A DNA stretch of 64,000 bases from Paramagnetospirillum kuznetsovii (GCF_003284725.1 NZ_PGTO01000006.1:124001-188000); one strand, 5' to 3'. Positions 19,184 through 27,938 are shown, counted from the first letter of the stretch. Notes: generated by a model not told the origin, from the sequence alone. Made by a program: numbers and translations.

Positions 19184-19816
19184 ATGTACCTGCCCGATCA
19201 TTTCAAGCAAGACGATCTGACCACGCTGCATGACGCCATGGACGCCGTCGGCCTCGCCATCGTGACCAGCAACGGCACCGATGGTCCCGAGGCCAGTCAT
19301 CTTCCCCTGGTGCTGGATCGCACTGTTGGAAAGTTCGGCGCGCTTCGCGGCCATTTCGCCCGCGCCAATGGCCATTGGCGGGCGCTGGAGGCGGGGGCGC
19401 CAGCGTTGATCATCTTTCCCGGTCCCGACGCCTATATCTCGCCGTCTTGGTATCCGTCGAAGCGGGAGACCGGCAAGGTGGTGCCCACCTGGAATTATGT
19501 CGCCATCCATGCCGCCGGACCGGTGAGCGTGTTTCACGAGCCCGAACGGTTGCTGCGGCTGGTTTCGGCCCAGACCTCGCGCCACGAGCAGGGACGCTCG
19601 GAGCCTTGGGCGGTCAGCGATGCGCCATCGGATTATGTTCAGAAACAATTGGCGGGAATCGTCGGCTTCGAGATGCTCATCGAGCGCCTGGACGGCAAGT
19701 GGAAGCTGAGTCAGAACCGCTCCGAGGCGGATCGGACCGGCGCTCTCAACGGATTGCGGGCCGAGGGGGCCGAGGCCGTCGCCCTGGCTCAGGCCTCCAG
19801 CGCATCCAGGAAATAG
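19184..19816 (+). CDS. FMN-binding PaiB-type protein (negative transcriptional regulator family)
   Basis: A 210-residue protein of the PaiB/FMN-binding split-barrel family. Recognisable blocks are MYLPDHFKQDD at the start, SHLPLVLDR, LRGHFARANGHW, and YISPSWYPSKRETGKVVPTWNY, the family hallmark around the flavin site. PaiB was described as a repressor of sporulation and protease genes in Bacillus, but the family is better seen as flavin-binding proteins of uncertain role. A GGAGCGAC site precedes ATG 19184. Its 3' end overlaps the convergent HD-GYP gene by 28 bases. Confidence 0.88.
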   Translation: MYLPDHFKQDDLTTLHDAMDAVGLAIVTSNGTDGPEASHLPLVLDRTVGKFGALRGHFARANGHWRALEAGAPALIIFPGPDAYISPSWYPSKRETGKVVPTWNYVAIHAAGPVSVFHEPERLLRLVSAQTSRHEQGRSEPWAVSDAPSDYVQKQLAGIVGFEMLIERLDGKWKLSQNRSEADRTGALNGLRAEGAEAVALAQASSASRK

Positions 19817-21087
19817 TGGGTCGCCAACTGGCGCAGCGCATGGTCCAGGCCCATATCCGCGTGGCCGCCAATCTCCCGGTAAAGGTCTTCGGCCATGGCG
19901 ATGAAGGGATCCAGCACGGAAGGGTCGAAATGAGTCCCCCGTGCGGATGCCATGATGGCGATGGCCTCTGTCGCGGGCATGGGCGCCTTATAGGGGCGCC
20001 TTGACGTCAGGGCGTCGAAGACGTCGGCAATGGCGAAGATACGGGCATTGATGGGAATGTCCTCGCCCGCCAGTCCCGTGGTATAGCCGGTGCCGTCGAA
20101 TTTCTCGTGGTGGCAGCCCACCACGTCGGCGGCATCCTTCAGCCACTCGAACCGCGCCACCACATCCAATCCGTGGGAGACGTGGGTCTTCATGATCTCG
20201 AACTCCATCTCGTCCAGTTTGCCAGGTTTGAGCAGGATGGAATCGGGGATCGCCAGTTTACCCACGTCATGCAGGAAGGCGCCCTTGATCAGGCTGCGGA
20301 CGGAGGCAGGGGGAAGCGCTATCGCTTCCGCCAGCCGCAGCGCATAGAGGGTGACTCTGTAGTTATGGCTGTTCGTGTCGCTGTCGCGCTTCGCGATGGC
20401 ATTGCCCAGCATTTCGATGGCGCCCACATTGGCGGCCAGCAACTCGCGGGCGCTCTTCACCAGTCGTCGATTGAGCTGGAGAATGATCGGATACAGCAGG
20501 CCCGTGGTCGCCAGGACAGCCAGGATCACCAATATGGTCGTGCGGAACCCGGCATGGCGCGCCTCTGTCAGGCGTGCCGGAGTAACGTGGTAGACGCCCT
20601 CGAAATAGCCGAGATTGGTCTTTCCCGAGGCGTCGGCAAGGCCCGTCACCACCCGCAGATACAAGCGGTCACCCACATGGTGGGGGGCATACCAGCTTTG
20701 CCCCGGCCGAGGAAACACGTGATCGGAATGGTCGATGGCGCCGATAGCCTCGTCGATCTCCTTGGGCATCGCGCCTGCCAGGGCGGTGTTGTCCAGGCCA
20801 TAGATTTCGGCGCCAAGGAAGTGATCCCAGTGGTTCTGTTGGCGTTCGTCGAGAAATGCTTCCAGAACGGCCTGGATCCGAGGGCTGGTGGATTTGTCGA
20901 GCGGGCTAGGCAGCCGCAACGATAGCGTCCTCGCCTGCTCGACCGCTTCATCGACGAAGGCATCCTCGATTCGCTCGAATTCGTACCAGGACACGGCACC
21001 GCCAAGGGCTGCGGCGATGATCACGCCTCCAAGGCCCAGCCGCACCGCCAATTGACGCCGTATATTCCTGGCGACGAGCAAGCTCAT
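19789..21087 (-). CDS. Membrane HD-GYP-type c-di-GMP phosphodiesterase
   Basis: A 432-residue protein. N-terminal TM (about 15-35), a periplasmic sensory part of ~130 residues, a second TM (about 180-200, TTILVILAVLATTGLLYPIIL), then an HD-GYP domain (about 225-420). Metal-binding residues are present in HDVGKLAIPDSILLKPGKL and in HHEKFDGTGY, but the signature GYP reads GYT. The downstream block IPINARIFAIADVFDALTSRRPYK is intact, so activity is still likely but should be tested. HD-GYP enzymes cut c-di-GMP to GMP. The start lies 4 bases after the stop of a coiled-coil membrane protein gene, suggesting one transcript and perhaps a complex. Confidence 0.88.
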   Translation of the reverse strand: MSLLVARNIRRQLAVRLGLGGVIIAAALGGAVSWYEFERIEDAFVDEAVEQARTLSLRLPSPLDKSTSPRIQAVLEAFLDERQQNHWDHFLGAEIYGLDNTALAGAMPKEIDEAIGAIDHSDHVFPRPGQSWYAPHHVGDRLYLRVVTGLADASGKTNLGYFEGVYHVTPARLTEARHAGFRTTILVILAVLATTGLLYPIILQLNRRLVKSARELLAANVGAIEMLGNAIAKRDSDTNSHNYRVTLYALRLAEAIALPPASVRSLIKGAFLHDVGKLAIPDSILLKPGKLDEMEFEIMKTHVSHGLDVVARFEWLKDAADVVGCHHEKFDGTGYTTGLAGEDIPINARIFAIADVFDALTSRRPYKAPMPATEAIAIMASARGTHFDPSVLDPFIAMAEDLYREIGGHADMGLDHALRQLATHYFLDALEA

Positions 21088-21091
21088 CGGG

Positions 21092-21697
21092 TTAGGCCTT
21101 TTTGGTGCCGAGATCGGGTAGGAAGCCGTTCATGGATTTGGGATCGGCCGCTGCCTTTGGTGGCGGCGAGGGCGCGGCCGGAGGGGGAGGGGAAACGCCG
21201 TCCGTCGCGGGCACCGCGCCGACCAGGGCGGCCAGGTCGGCATCCGCCGCGGGCGTCCCGGCGCCCGCCGCCTGCGGTCCAAATTGCTTCAGGTCGCGGC
21301 GCAACGCGCCGATCTTGGCGTCCAGCTTGGTGATATTCTCGCGGTCGCTTTCAATGGCCTTGACCCATTCGTCGCGTTCCTTGCGGACGATCTGGTCCAA
21401 TTCGTCGATGCGCTTGATCAGCGGCTCGCCCAGATTCTCGAACTTGCGGGCGTTATCCACCTCCAGCCCCGACTTGATCTTCTCGATCTCTTCCAGCAGA
21501 TCGCGCTTGATCCAGCGGCTTTTCTTGTCCAACTCATCGGCCATCTTGCCCAGGCGTTCGTCGATGTCGGCACTGATCTGGACCTTCAGCTCATAGGCGT
21601 TCTTGACCAGTCCAGCCATGTACATCACCAACCCGCCGCCGACGACGAGGATGATGCCAGCGGCCACGCTGATGATCAGAACCGAGGACATGCCCAT
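21092..21697 (-). CDS. Membrane-anchored coiled-coil protein
   Basis: A 201-residue protein of unknown family. One N-terminal TM (about residues 6-30, LIISVAAGIILVVGGGLVMYMAG) is followed by a long charged helix (about 35-135) rich in heptad-like E/K/D/L spacing, for example LGKMADELDKKSRWIKRDLL. A Pro/Ala-rich tail (about 145-190) and a conserved-looking end MNGFLPDLGTKKA follow. It could be a cytoplasmic scaffold at the membrane. It is immediately upstream of the HD-GYP gene with 4 bases between them, so a role with that enzyme is a fair inference. Confidence 0.75.
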   Translation of the reverse strand: MGMSSVLIISVAAGIILVVGGGLVMYMAGLVKNAYELKVQISADIDERLGKMADELDKKSRWIKRDLLEEIEKIKSGLEVDNARKFENLGEPLIKRIDELDQIVRKERDEWVKAIESDRENITKLDAKIGALRRDLKQFGPQAAGAGTPAADADLAALVGAVPATDGVSPPPPAAPSPPPKAAADPKSMNGFLPDLGTKKA

Positions 21698-21843
21698 GGA
21701 TGAACGCCGCTAAAGTCTGTTGGACCGCATCAATGTCGTTCAAACCCTGCTGCGATGCAAGGGGCCACGCCATCGGCCCGATTGCATGTCCGGGCGCCAT
21801 GATGGCACAGTGGTCGGACCAATTCATTGCCGGTTCATGCCCG

Positions 21844-23046
21844 ATGCCCAACTCCGCCATCAACCATCGCTCCGCCCGCGCATCCCTGGCGTTCTCATGC
21901 GCCGGTCATGCCTATGCCCATATCTTCGAGCCCATCTTCTTCATCGCCGCCCTGGTGCTGCCCGCCGAGATGGGGCTGTCCTACGAGGAGGTGCTGGCGC
22001 TGATCGTGGCGGGAAAGCTGCTTTATGGGCTGCTGGCGCCCCTGGCGGGCTGGTTGGGCGACCGCTGGAGCACGGTGGGCATGATGGCGGTCTACTTCCT
22101 GGGCCTGGGGGTGGCGGCGGTGCTGGTGGGGCTGTCCCAGGGGCCGTGGATGCTGATGCTGGCCTTGGCGCTGATGGGGGTGTTCGGTTCCATCTATCAT
22201 CCGGTGGGCATCGCCTGGCTGATTCGCAATGCCGAGGACAAGGGCAAGGCCGTCGGGCTCAATGGCGTGTTCGGCGGCATCGGCCCCGCTTTGGCGGGCG
22301 TGGTGGCCGGTGGCCTGATCGCCACATCGGGATGGCGGGCCGCCTTCATCGCGCCGGGCGTGGTGGTGTTCGCCACCGGGGTGTTGTTCCTGGTCATGCT
22401 GGCCAAGGGGGTGGTGGTGGAAGCCACCGCGGATCGCAGGCCCGAGCCGGTGGCCAGCAAGGGCGACACGGTGCGGGCAGGCTTGGTTTTGTCGGTGACC
22501 ATGTTGTGCGCCGGTCTGATCTATCAGGCCACCCAGCCCGCGCTTCCCAAGATGTTCGCCGAACGCCTGGGCGAGGCCGGGCTGTGGGCGGCGGCCGGTG
22601 GGGTCAGCGTGGTCTATCTGCTGGCGGGGTTGACCCAGATCCTGGCCGGGCATCTGGCCGACCGCCTCAGTCCGAGGCGCATCTACATGGCGGTGGCGGT
22701 CATGCAGGTGCCGCTGCTGCTGGGGGTGGCCTATGCGTCGGGGCTGGGTTTGGTGGCGGTGGCGGTGCTGGCGGTCAGCTTCAACATGGCGGCGATTCCG
22801 GCCGAGAACATCCTGCTGGCCCGCTATACCCCGGCCAAATGGCGGGGAACCGCCTTCGGGCTGAAATTCATCCTGTCGTTCGGGGTGTCGGGGCTGGGGG
22901 TTCCCCTGGTCTCGGTGATGCGGGTCGCCACCGGAGGTTTCGAGGCCCTGTTCATCCTGCTGGCGGCATCGGCGGCGGTGGTGGCCCTGGCGGCCACCCA
23001 ATTGCCGACGGAGCGCGAGGCGGCGGCGGTGGCTCCGGCGGAGTAG
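21844..23046 (+). CDS. Major facilitator superfamily transporter
   Basis: A 400-residue inner-membrane protein with about 12 hydrophobic segments. It has MFS hallmarks in the loop between TM2 and TM3 (GWLGDRWST) and again in the second half (GHLADRLSPRRIY). Other parts are AHIFEPIFFIAALVLP in TM1 and GVFGSIYHPVGIAWLIRN after TM4; the latter resembles fosmidomycin-resistance-like and related MFS groups. The substrate is unknown. The start is placed at ATG 21844 because the first TM follows shortly after; the open frame reaches back to 21700 but would add an unlikely soluble leader. It is tail-to-tail with the CBS-GGDEF-EAL gene. Confidence 0.88.
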   Translation: MPNSAINHRSARASLAFSCAGHAYAHIFEPIFFIAALVLPAEMGLSYEEVLALIVAGKLLYGLLAPLAGWLGDRWSTVGMMAVYFLGLGVAAVLVGLSQGPWMLMLALALMGVFGSIYHPVGIAWLIRNAEDKGKAVGLNGVFGGIGPALAGVVAGGLIATSGWRAAFIAPGVVVFATGVLFLVMLAKGVVVEATADRRPEPVASKGDTVRAGLVLSVTMLCAGLIYQATQPALPKMFAERLGEAGLWAAAGGVSVVYLLAGLTQILAGHLADRLSPRRIYMAVAVMQVPLLLGVAYASGLGLVAVAVLAVSFNMAAIPAENILLARYTPAKWRGTAFGLKFILSFGVSGLGVPLVSVMRVATGGFEALFILLAASAAVVALAATQLPTEREAAAVAPAE

Positions 23047-23054
23047 GGGGGCAA

Positions 23055-23099
23055 GCGGGCAGGATGCCCGCGCTCCATCCCTGGAAGCGCGGCCGTCCC
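23055..23099. repeat. Dispersed palindromic repeat, family C copy 3
   Basis: GCGGGCAGGATGCCCGC then GCTCC, a short spacer and GGAAGCGCGGCCGTCC. It fills the space between two convergent stop codons and matches copies at 4781-4854 and 17908-17962. Confidence 0.7.
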
Positions 23100-25646
23100 T
23101 TACTCCTCCTGCGCCTCGGGCAGCAGGTTGCGGTCGAACAGGCTGATGAGATCCTCGCCCGAGACCGGGCGGCTGATCAGGAAGCCCTGGACCTCGTCGC
23201 AGCCCTTGGAGTGGAGGAACAGGGCCTGGGCGGCGGTTTCCACGCCCTCGGCGATGGCCTTGAGCTTCAGATTGTGGGCGAGACTGATGATGGTGGAGAC
23301 GATCTCGGCGCCTTCCTCGGTCACCTTGTCGTTCTCGTCGAAGATGTCGTTGACGAAGGATCGGTCCACCTTCAAGGCGTCGATGGGCATGCGCTTCAGA
23401 TAGCTGAGGCTGGAATAGCCGGTGCCGAAGTCGTCGATGGAGATGCGGATGCCCATGGCCCGCAGTTCCTTCAGCACCACCACCACCTCGTCGACCCGTT
23501 GCATCAGCACCGTCTCGGTCAGTTCCAGTTCCAGATATTGCGGTGGCAGGCCGGTCTCGCGCAGGGCGCTGGCGACGACCTCTGGAACCCTGGTTTCCTT
23601 GAATTGCAAGGCAGAGACGTTGACGGCGATGCGCACCGGCGGCAGGCCGAGGTCGTGCCAGTGCTTGCACTGCTTGCAGGCCTCCCGCAGCACCCATTCA
23701 CCGATATCGGAAATGACCCCCATGTCCTCGGCCAGGGGAATGAAGTCGACGGGCGAAACCAGCCCCATTTCCGGGTGATGCCAGCGCACCAGCGCCTCGA
23801 CGCCGGACATGCGTCCGGTGTCCAGATCCACCTTGACCTGATAGACCAGCTTGAATTCGCCACGGGTGACGGCATGGCGCAGGCTGGCTTCCATGCTCAG
23901 GCGCTCGAACGAGCGGGCGTTCATGGCCGGGGTGTAAAGCTGGAAGCTGTTGCGCCCCAGATCCTTGGCCCGATACATGGCGGTATCGGCATTCTTGATC
24001 AGCGCTTCCACCGAATCGCCGTCATCGGGATAGACGCCGATGCCGATGGATGTGGTGATGTAAAGCTCGTGCTCTTCGATGATGAAGGGCTGCTTCACAT
24101 GGGCGATCAGGCGTTCGGCCAGTTTGGCGGCATCCTCGATATGATCGATTTCCGGCAGCAGGATGGTGAATTCGTCGCCTCCCAGCCGCGCCACGGTATC
24201 GCCCTCGCGCAGGCAATGCCCCAGCCGCGCCGCCGTCTCGATCAGCACCTGATCACCGATTCCGTGGCCCAGGGAATCGTTTATGCGCTTGAACAGGTCG
24301 AGGTCGAGAAACATGATCGCCATCAGATGCTGATGACGATGGGCATTGGCGATGGCCAGTTGCAGACGATCGGTGAACAGACGCCGGTTGGGCAGCCCGG
24401 TCAGAACGTCGTAATAGGCCAGGTTCTTGATGCGCTCCTCGGTCTTCTTGCGCTCGGTGATGTCGCTGAAGATGGCGGCGTATTGGGAAATGTCGCCGCT
24501 TTCGTCGCGGATGACGTTGATGGTCAGCCATTCGGGGTAGATCTCGCCGTTCTTGCGGCGGTTCCAGATCTCGCCCTGCCAGTAATCCTGCTTTTCCAGG
24601 CTTTGATACATATGGGCGTAGAAGGCCTCGTCATGGCGTCCCGATTTCAGGATGCTGGGCGTCTGGCCGATGATTTCCTCCGGCGGGTAGCCGGTCATAT
24701 GGGTGAAGGCCGGATTGACGAACTCCACCCGATTGGCGGCGTCCAGGATCATGATGCCGTCCAGCGAAGCCTCGATCACCTTGCGCGCCAGATTGAGATC
24801 CTTGCGCGAGCGGATCAGGGCTTCGTCGCGTTCGCGCAGCGCCTCGTCCAGGCGATGGACATATTCGTATTGCAGCGTCGACAGAATGTCGGAAAACGAG
24901 AGCAGGGCGATCAGGTCGCCGTCGTCGTCGGTCACGCCCACATGCCGGATGCCTTTTTCATCCAGCAGGTTGCGGGCGCCGAGCAGGCTGTCGTCGTGGC
25001 GCACGCAGATCAGCGGACGCGAGGCGATCTCGCCCACGGTCAGGGGAACCTTGCGCTTCGAGGCGATCAGGCGCAGCACGTCGCGCTCGGTGACGATGCC
25101 GTGCTCGGCGATCCCGTCGCCCAGCACCACGGCGGCGTCGGTGCGCGCGGCATGCAGCTTGGCGACCGCCTCCTTGAGGCCGGTCTCGGCGGGGATGGCG
25201 ATCATGGCCTGATGAATGGCGGAGCGCACATTGCGCAGCACCAGGAAATGCTCGACGCCATGGCGCAAGATGACATCGCTTTGGCTGACGATGCCCAGGG
25301 CGTCGCCGGCATCGTCGATCACCACGAAGTGGCGCACGCCCTCCAGCTTGAACCGCATGCCCGCGTCGCCGAGAGTGGTGGACCCATGGATGGTCTTTAC
25401 CGGCGTGCTCATGACCGAGGATATGGGCCTGGTCAGGGCCTTTGGCTCGGAAAAGTCCACCGCCAGGGAATCGCGCTCGGTCCAGATGCCGATGGGCTTT
25501 GCCTTGTCCAGGATGATGATGGACGAGCAGCGGGTTTCCGCCATGAGAGTGGCGGCCTCCAGAATGGAGGTGTCCGGCGGGCAACTGAGCAGCGTCTTTT
25601 GGACGATGCGCTCAAGCACTTGATCTGCGGGCAATGGACGGTCCAC
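23100..25646 (-). CDS. CBS-PAS-GGDEF-EAL c-di-GMP signalling protein
   Basis: An 848-residue soluble protein. Two CBS pairs (about 1-265) are followed by a short coiled coil, a PAS domain with PAC (about 290-405, FTHMTGYPPEEIIGQ), a GGDEF domain with intact GGDEF and an RxxD I-site (REGD, five residues before it), and an EAL domain with VEALVRWHHPE, DDFGTGYSSLSYL and EGVETAAQ. All residues usually needed for phosphodiesterase activity appear present, so it could make, degrade or switch. CBS pairs bind adenine nucleotides or SAM, suggesting that energy state feeds into c-di-GMP level, which is an inference. It is convergent with the MFS gene and divergent from the Hpt-REC-like gene. Confidence 0.92.
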   Translation of the reverse strand: MDRPLPADQVLERIVQKTLLSCPPDTSILEAATLMAETRCSSIIILDKAKPIGIWTERDSLAVDFSEPKALTRPISSVMSTPVKTIHGSTTLGDAGMRFKLEGVRHFVVIDDAGDALGIVSQSDVILRHGVEHFLVLRNVRSAIHQAMIAIPAETGLKEAVAKLHAARTDAAVVLGDGIAEHGIVTERDVLRLIASKRKVPLTVGEIASRPLICVRHDDSLLGARNLLDEKGIRHVGVTDDDGDLIALLSFSDILSTLQYEYVHRLDEALRERDEALIRSRKDLNLARKVIEASLDGIMILDAANRVEFVNPAFTHMTGYPPEEIIGQTPSILKSGRHDEAFYAHMYQSLEKQDYWQGEIWNRRKNGEIYPEWLTINVIRDESGDISQYAAIFSDITERKKTEERIKNLAYYDVLTGLPNRRLFTDRLQLAIANAHRHQHLMAIMFLDLDLFKRINDSLGHGIGDQVLIETAARLGHCLREGDTVARLGGDEFTILLPEIDHIEDAAKLAERLIAHVKQPFIIEEHELYITTSIGIGVYPDDGDSVEALIKNADTAMYRAKDLGRNSFQLYTPAMNARSFERLSMEASLRHAVTRGEFKLVYQVKVDLDTGRMSGVEALVRWHHPEMGLVSPVDFIPLAEDMGVISDIGEWVLREACKQCKHWHDLGLPPVRIAVNVSALQFKETRVPEVVASALRETGLPPQYLELELTETVLMQRVDEVVVVLKELRAMGIRISIDDFGTGYSSLSYLKRMPIDALKVDRSFVNDIFDENDKVTEEGAEIVSTIISLAHNLKLKAIAEGVETAAQALFLHSKGCDEVQGFLISRPVSGEDLISLFDRNLLPEAQEE

Positions 25647-25873
25647 CTTCGCTTATGACTTACGGCAGAAGTAAGACTTTATCATGTGCCCGATCCCCAT
25701 CTGACCTAGTCAGTTTTACTTAAGTTATCGCCTGACGCAACCACGCCATACGGGTAGGGTGGAGTGCTTCCCCGCCTTGGGCCTCATCTAAAACGATGGT
25801 GATGCGCTCGGTCGTCGATTACACTGCCACCGGGTTTTCGGAACTTCCTGCGACGTAAGGCGAGTCTGAAGAA

Positions 25874-26668
25874 ATGGCAGAATTGGGGAACGGGCACCAG
25901 GGCAAGGCGGCTCACGAAGTCGTCGAGGATTTGCGCCACGAATTCATCGAAGAACTGATCGAGACGGTGCAGTCCCTCGACGTGGCATTCGATGCCGCCC
26001 GCAACGGCCACCGCGATCTCAAGGACGTGGTGACCGAATGCCGCCGCGCCGCCGTGCTGTTTCGCGGTCAGGCGGCGAATTTCGGGATGCATCGCTTGGC
26101 GGCCGTGGCCCATCGGTTGGACGAGTATGTCGCCCATACGCCCAAGGTGGCGCCGCCCCGCATTTGGGACGATCTGCAAGGCTTCTTCGACCTGATCAAT
26201 CGATTGGCGGATGGAAAGGCGGAAGCCGAATCCGACCCGGCCAGCCTTGTCCGCTTGCTTCCGGCCAAGCTGGGTTTCGATCTGGGCGATATCGAGATCA
26301 AGACCGTCGAGGTGATGCTGGTGATGCCGCCCGGCGCCCAGACCCGCTTTGTCGAACGCGAATTGCAGCAATGCGGCTATCGGGTCTCCATGGTGGCCGA
26401 TTCGCTGCATGGCTTTTCCATGGTGGTCCAGACCAAGCCGGATCTGGTGATCATCTCGGCGATGATGTCCGATCTGGAAGGCATCGACCTCGCCATGGCC
26501 CTGTCCGCCATGCCGTCCACCCGCAATATTCCGCTGGCGGTGATCACCAGCCTGGACAAGGACGACGACACCCTCAAGCTGTTGCCCAAGCGGGTGCCGG
26601 TGCTGTTCAAGGGGGCAAGCTTCGCCGACGACCTGTTCAAGGCGCTCGATAATCTGTTCCTGATTTAA
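25874..26668 (+). CDS. Degenerate Hpt-receiver protein
   Basis: A 264-residue protein. Residues about 15-115 resemble a histidine phosphotransfer domain, but the stretch matching HxLKGxAxxxG reads VLFRGQAANFG, with Val in place of the phospho-His. Residues about 140-262 resemble a receiver domain (MLVMPPG...FVERELQQCGYRV, PDLVIISAMMSDLEG, PLAVITSL, LFKGASF). Its phospho-acceptor Asp is Ser and the acidic pair at the first strand is missing. It therefore looks like a phosphorylation-independent protein-protein module, perhaps a decoy or scaffold. It diverges from the CBS-PAS-GGDEF-EAL gene (227 bases apart). Its TAA stop codon lies in the terminal repeat of a MITE-like element. Confidence 0.75.
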   Translation: MAELGNGHQGKAAHEVVEDLRHEFIEELIETVQSLDVAFDAARNGHRDLKDVVTECRRAAVLFRGQAANFGMHRLAAVAHRLDEYVAHTPKVAPPRIWDDLQGFFDLINRLADGKAEAESDPASLVRLLPAKLGFDLGDIEIKTVEVMLVMPPGAQTRFVERELQQCGYRVSMVADSLHGFSMVVQTKPDLVIISAMMSDLEGIDLAMALSAMPSTRNIPLAVITSLDKDDDTLKLLPKRVPVLFKGASFADDLFKALDNLFLI

Positions 26669-26831
26669 CAGGCTGCGGAAAAACCCCGTCATTCCCGCGA
26701 AAGGGGGAATCCATGCATCAGCCACTCAAACTCTTGTGGTTAGAGCCCAGCCTTGCATCAACATGGACCCCCGCCTGCGCGGGGGTGACGATAAATGGGG
26801 GCGGGAACGAGTTTTTCCGCACCCTGTTAAA
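26664..26831. mobile_element. MITE-like element with 20-bp terminal inverted repeats
   Basis: The left end TTTAACAGGCTGCGGAAAAA (26664-26683) and the right end (26812-26831) are inverted copies with one mismatch. Inside is a palindromic core CGTCATTCCCGCGAAAG...GGAATCCATG with an inverted partner near 26762-26790; the same core type recurs at 60879-60985. No transposase is present. The ends supply the TAA stop codons of both flanking, convergent genes. Confidence 0.8.
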
Positions 26832-27249
26832 GCCGGTCGTCCTGGACCTCGTCGCCACTCAGGCCCAGCGCCCACATCAGCCCGAGAACCCCGCCCTTGA
26901 TCCGAGGCAGCAGGCGCCAGATCAGCGCCGCCATGCCGGTCACGGCCACCGCCAGCATCGCCTCCATGGGCGGATGCCAAAGCTGTTCGGCCAGTAGCAC
27001 CAGCGGCACCACCACATGGCCTGCGATCAGCAAGGTGAAATAGGCGGGGCCATCATCGGCCCGGATATGGCCCAGCGGCTCGCCGCAGTGATCGCATGCC
27101 TCCCGGATGCCCAAATAGCCGTCCAGCGCGGCGCCGATGCCGCATTTGGGGCAGCGCCGCCGCAGGCCGCGCCAGATCGAGCGGGCGATGGACCGCTTGG
27201 CCGGGACGGGAGCCGGGCGGCAGATGGGAACCCGAAGGCGATGCGGCAT
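26827..27249 (-). CDS. DUF983 family membrane protein
   Basis: A 140-residue protein of the DUF983 family. A zinc-ribbon-like pair, CPKCG (about 34-38) and CDHCG (about 52-56), is followed by the family block HIRADDGPAYFTLLIAGHVVVPLVLLAEQ and two predicted TM segments (about 69-90 and 95-113). The role is unknown; family genes often neighbour cytochrome oxidase assembly or house-keeping genes in alphaproteobacteria. It ends with a TAA codon that belongs to a terminal inverted repeat of the adjacent MITE-like element. Confidence 0.88.
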   Translation of the reverse strand: MPHRLRVPICRPAPVPAKRSIARSIWRGLRRRCPKCGIGAALDGYLGIREACDHCGEPLGHIRADDGPAYFTLLIAGHVVVPLVLLAEQLWHPPMEAMLAVAVTGMAALIWRLLPRIKGGVLGLMWALGLSGDEVQDDRL

Positions 27250-27308
27250 CGCTATTCCTGCGAATGGGTCTCACTCTTATATAGAGTGATGCCGCGCGTC
27301 GCCGATAG

Positions 27309-27653
27309 CTAGCTTTTCCTGGGACGCTTCGGCTTTCGCGTCCGCAAGGCGGCGTCGAAGGCGGCACGACCCCAGCGGCACATCTCGTCCGGCTCTTCCA
27401 TCACGTCGGCGGGAACCTCCCAATAGGGCATGGTCATGGGCTTGTGCTCCCATGGCTTGAAGGGGGCCGAGCCCGCGTCCTCATACATGGGACGATTGCG
27501 CTCGTCGGCCTTGAAATACAGGGTCTCGAAGGCGATCAGGCCGAACATCAAACCGTCGAGATAAATGCCGAAGCCGCCGAACATGGACCGGGCTGTCACC
27601 GGCCCGAGCGGCGAGAGCATGTCGCAGACGTGGTCGGCCAACTCCCGCGACAT
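27309..27653 (-). CDS. TfoX/Sxy N-terminal domain protein
   Basis: A 114-residue protein matching the TfoX N-terminal domain: VTARSMFGGFGIYLDGLMFGLI, LYFKADERNRPMY and MPYWEVPADVMEEPDE. Full-length TfoX/Sxy activates competence genes with CRP in gammaproteobacteria; single-domain relatives such as this are widespread and of unknown role. Its start is followed upstream by the remnant of a fumarase 3' end, so it was probably the original downstream neighbour of fumarase before the insertion. Confidence 0.88.
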   Translation of the reverse strand: MSRELADHVCDMLSPLGPVTARSMFGGFGIYLDGLMFGLIAFETLYFKADERNRPMYEDAGSAPFKPWEHKPMTMPYWEVPADVMEEPDEMCRWGRAAFDAALRTRKPKRPRKS

Positions 27654-27670
27654 GCTCTGTCCGTTTCCTT

Positions 27671-27705
27671 AATGCGCGAATTCCGCAAAAAAGTCGTTGC
27701 ATTTA
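27671..27705 (-). pseudogene. Duplicated 3' end of fumarase gene (left junction of inserted element)
   Basis: On the minus strand this codes [10 protein letters not shown] then TAA, the same terminal residues as the intact fumarase at 28736. A 28-base core (27673-27700 versus 28740-28767) matches at 25 positions, and the differences fall at third codon positions. This is the expected scar of an element inserted at the end of a protein gene. Confidence 0.85.
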
Positions 27706-27722
27706 TAAGTCGTTAGACGAGG

Positions 27723-27768
27723 AATGGCGGAATCCCGCAAAAACCGTAGGAATCCGCCATTTCTTTTG
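27723..27768 (+). terminator. Hairpin with T-rich tail at the element's left end
   Basis: AATGGCGGAATCC pairs with GGAATCCGCCATT (one mismatch) and is followed by TCTTTT. It would stop plus-strand transcription entering from the left and may insulate the element. Confidence 0.6.
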
Positions 27769-27938
27769 CCGCAACCGCCGCAGCCCAGTGGGCTCTGGCG
27801 CAGGGGATTTGGCACAGTCTTTGGCACAGTCGCCCCAGAGTAAGCAATGGGCATCGCCATTGTCTTCTAATCCGTAGGGTCGCGCAATGCTATCATAAGA
27901 GGCAATGCTGCTTTGGCTCCCATCCTCAGGAGTGACCG

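Noticed and set aside
21720-25658. Very long plus-strand open frame of about 1,300 codons
   Set aside because: It runs out of frame through the MFS gene and antisense to the CBS-PAS-GGDEF-EAL gene. The translation is low-complexity Gly/Arg/His-rich with no domain, a GC-skew shadow.
27669-27860. Minus-strand frame ending [10 protein letters not shown] as a real gene
   Set aside because: Only the last residues match fumarase; the rest is element DNA read through the junction. Treated as a scar.
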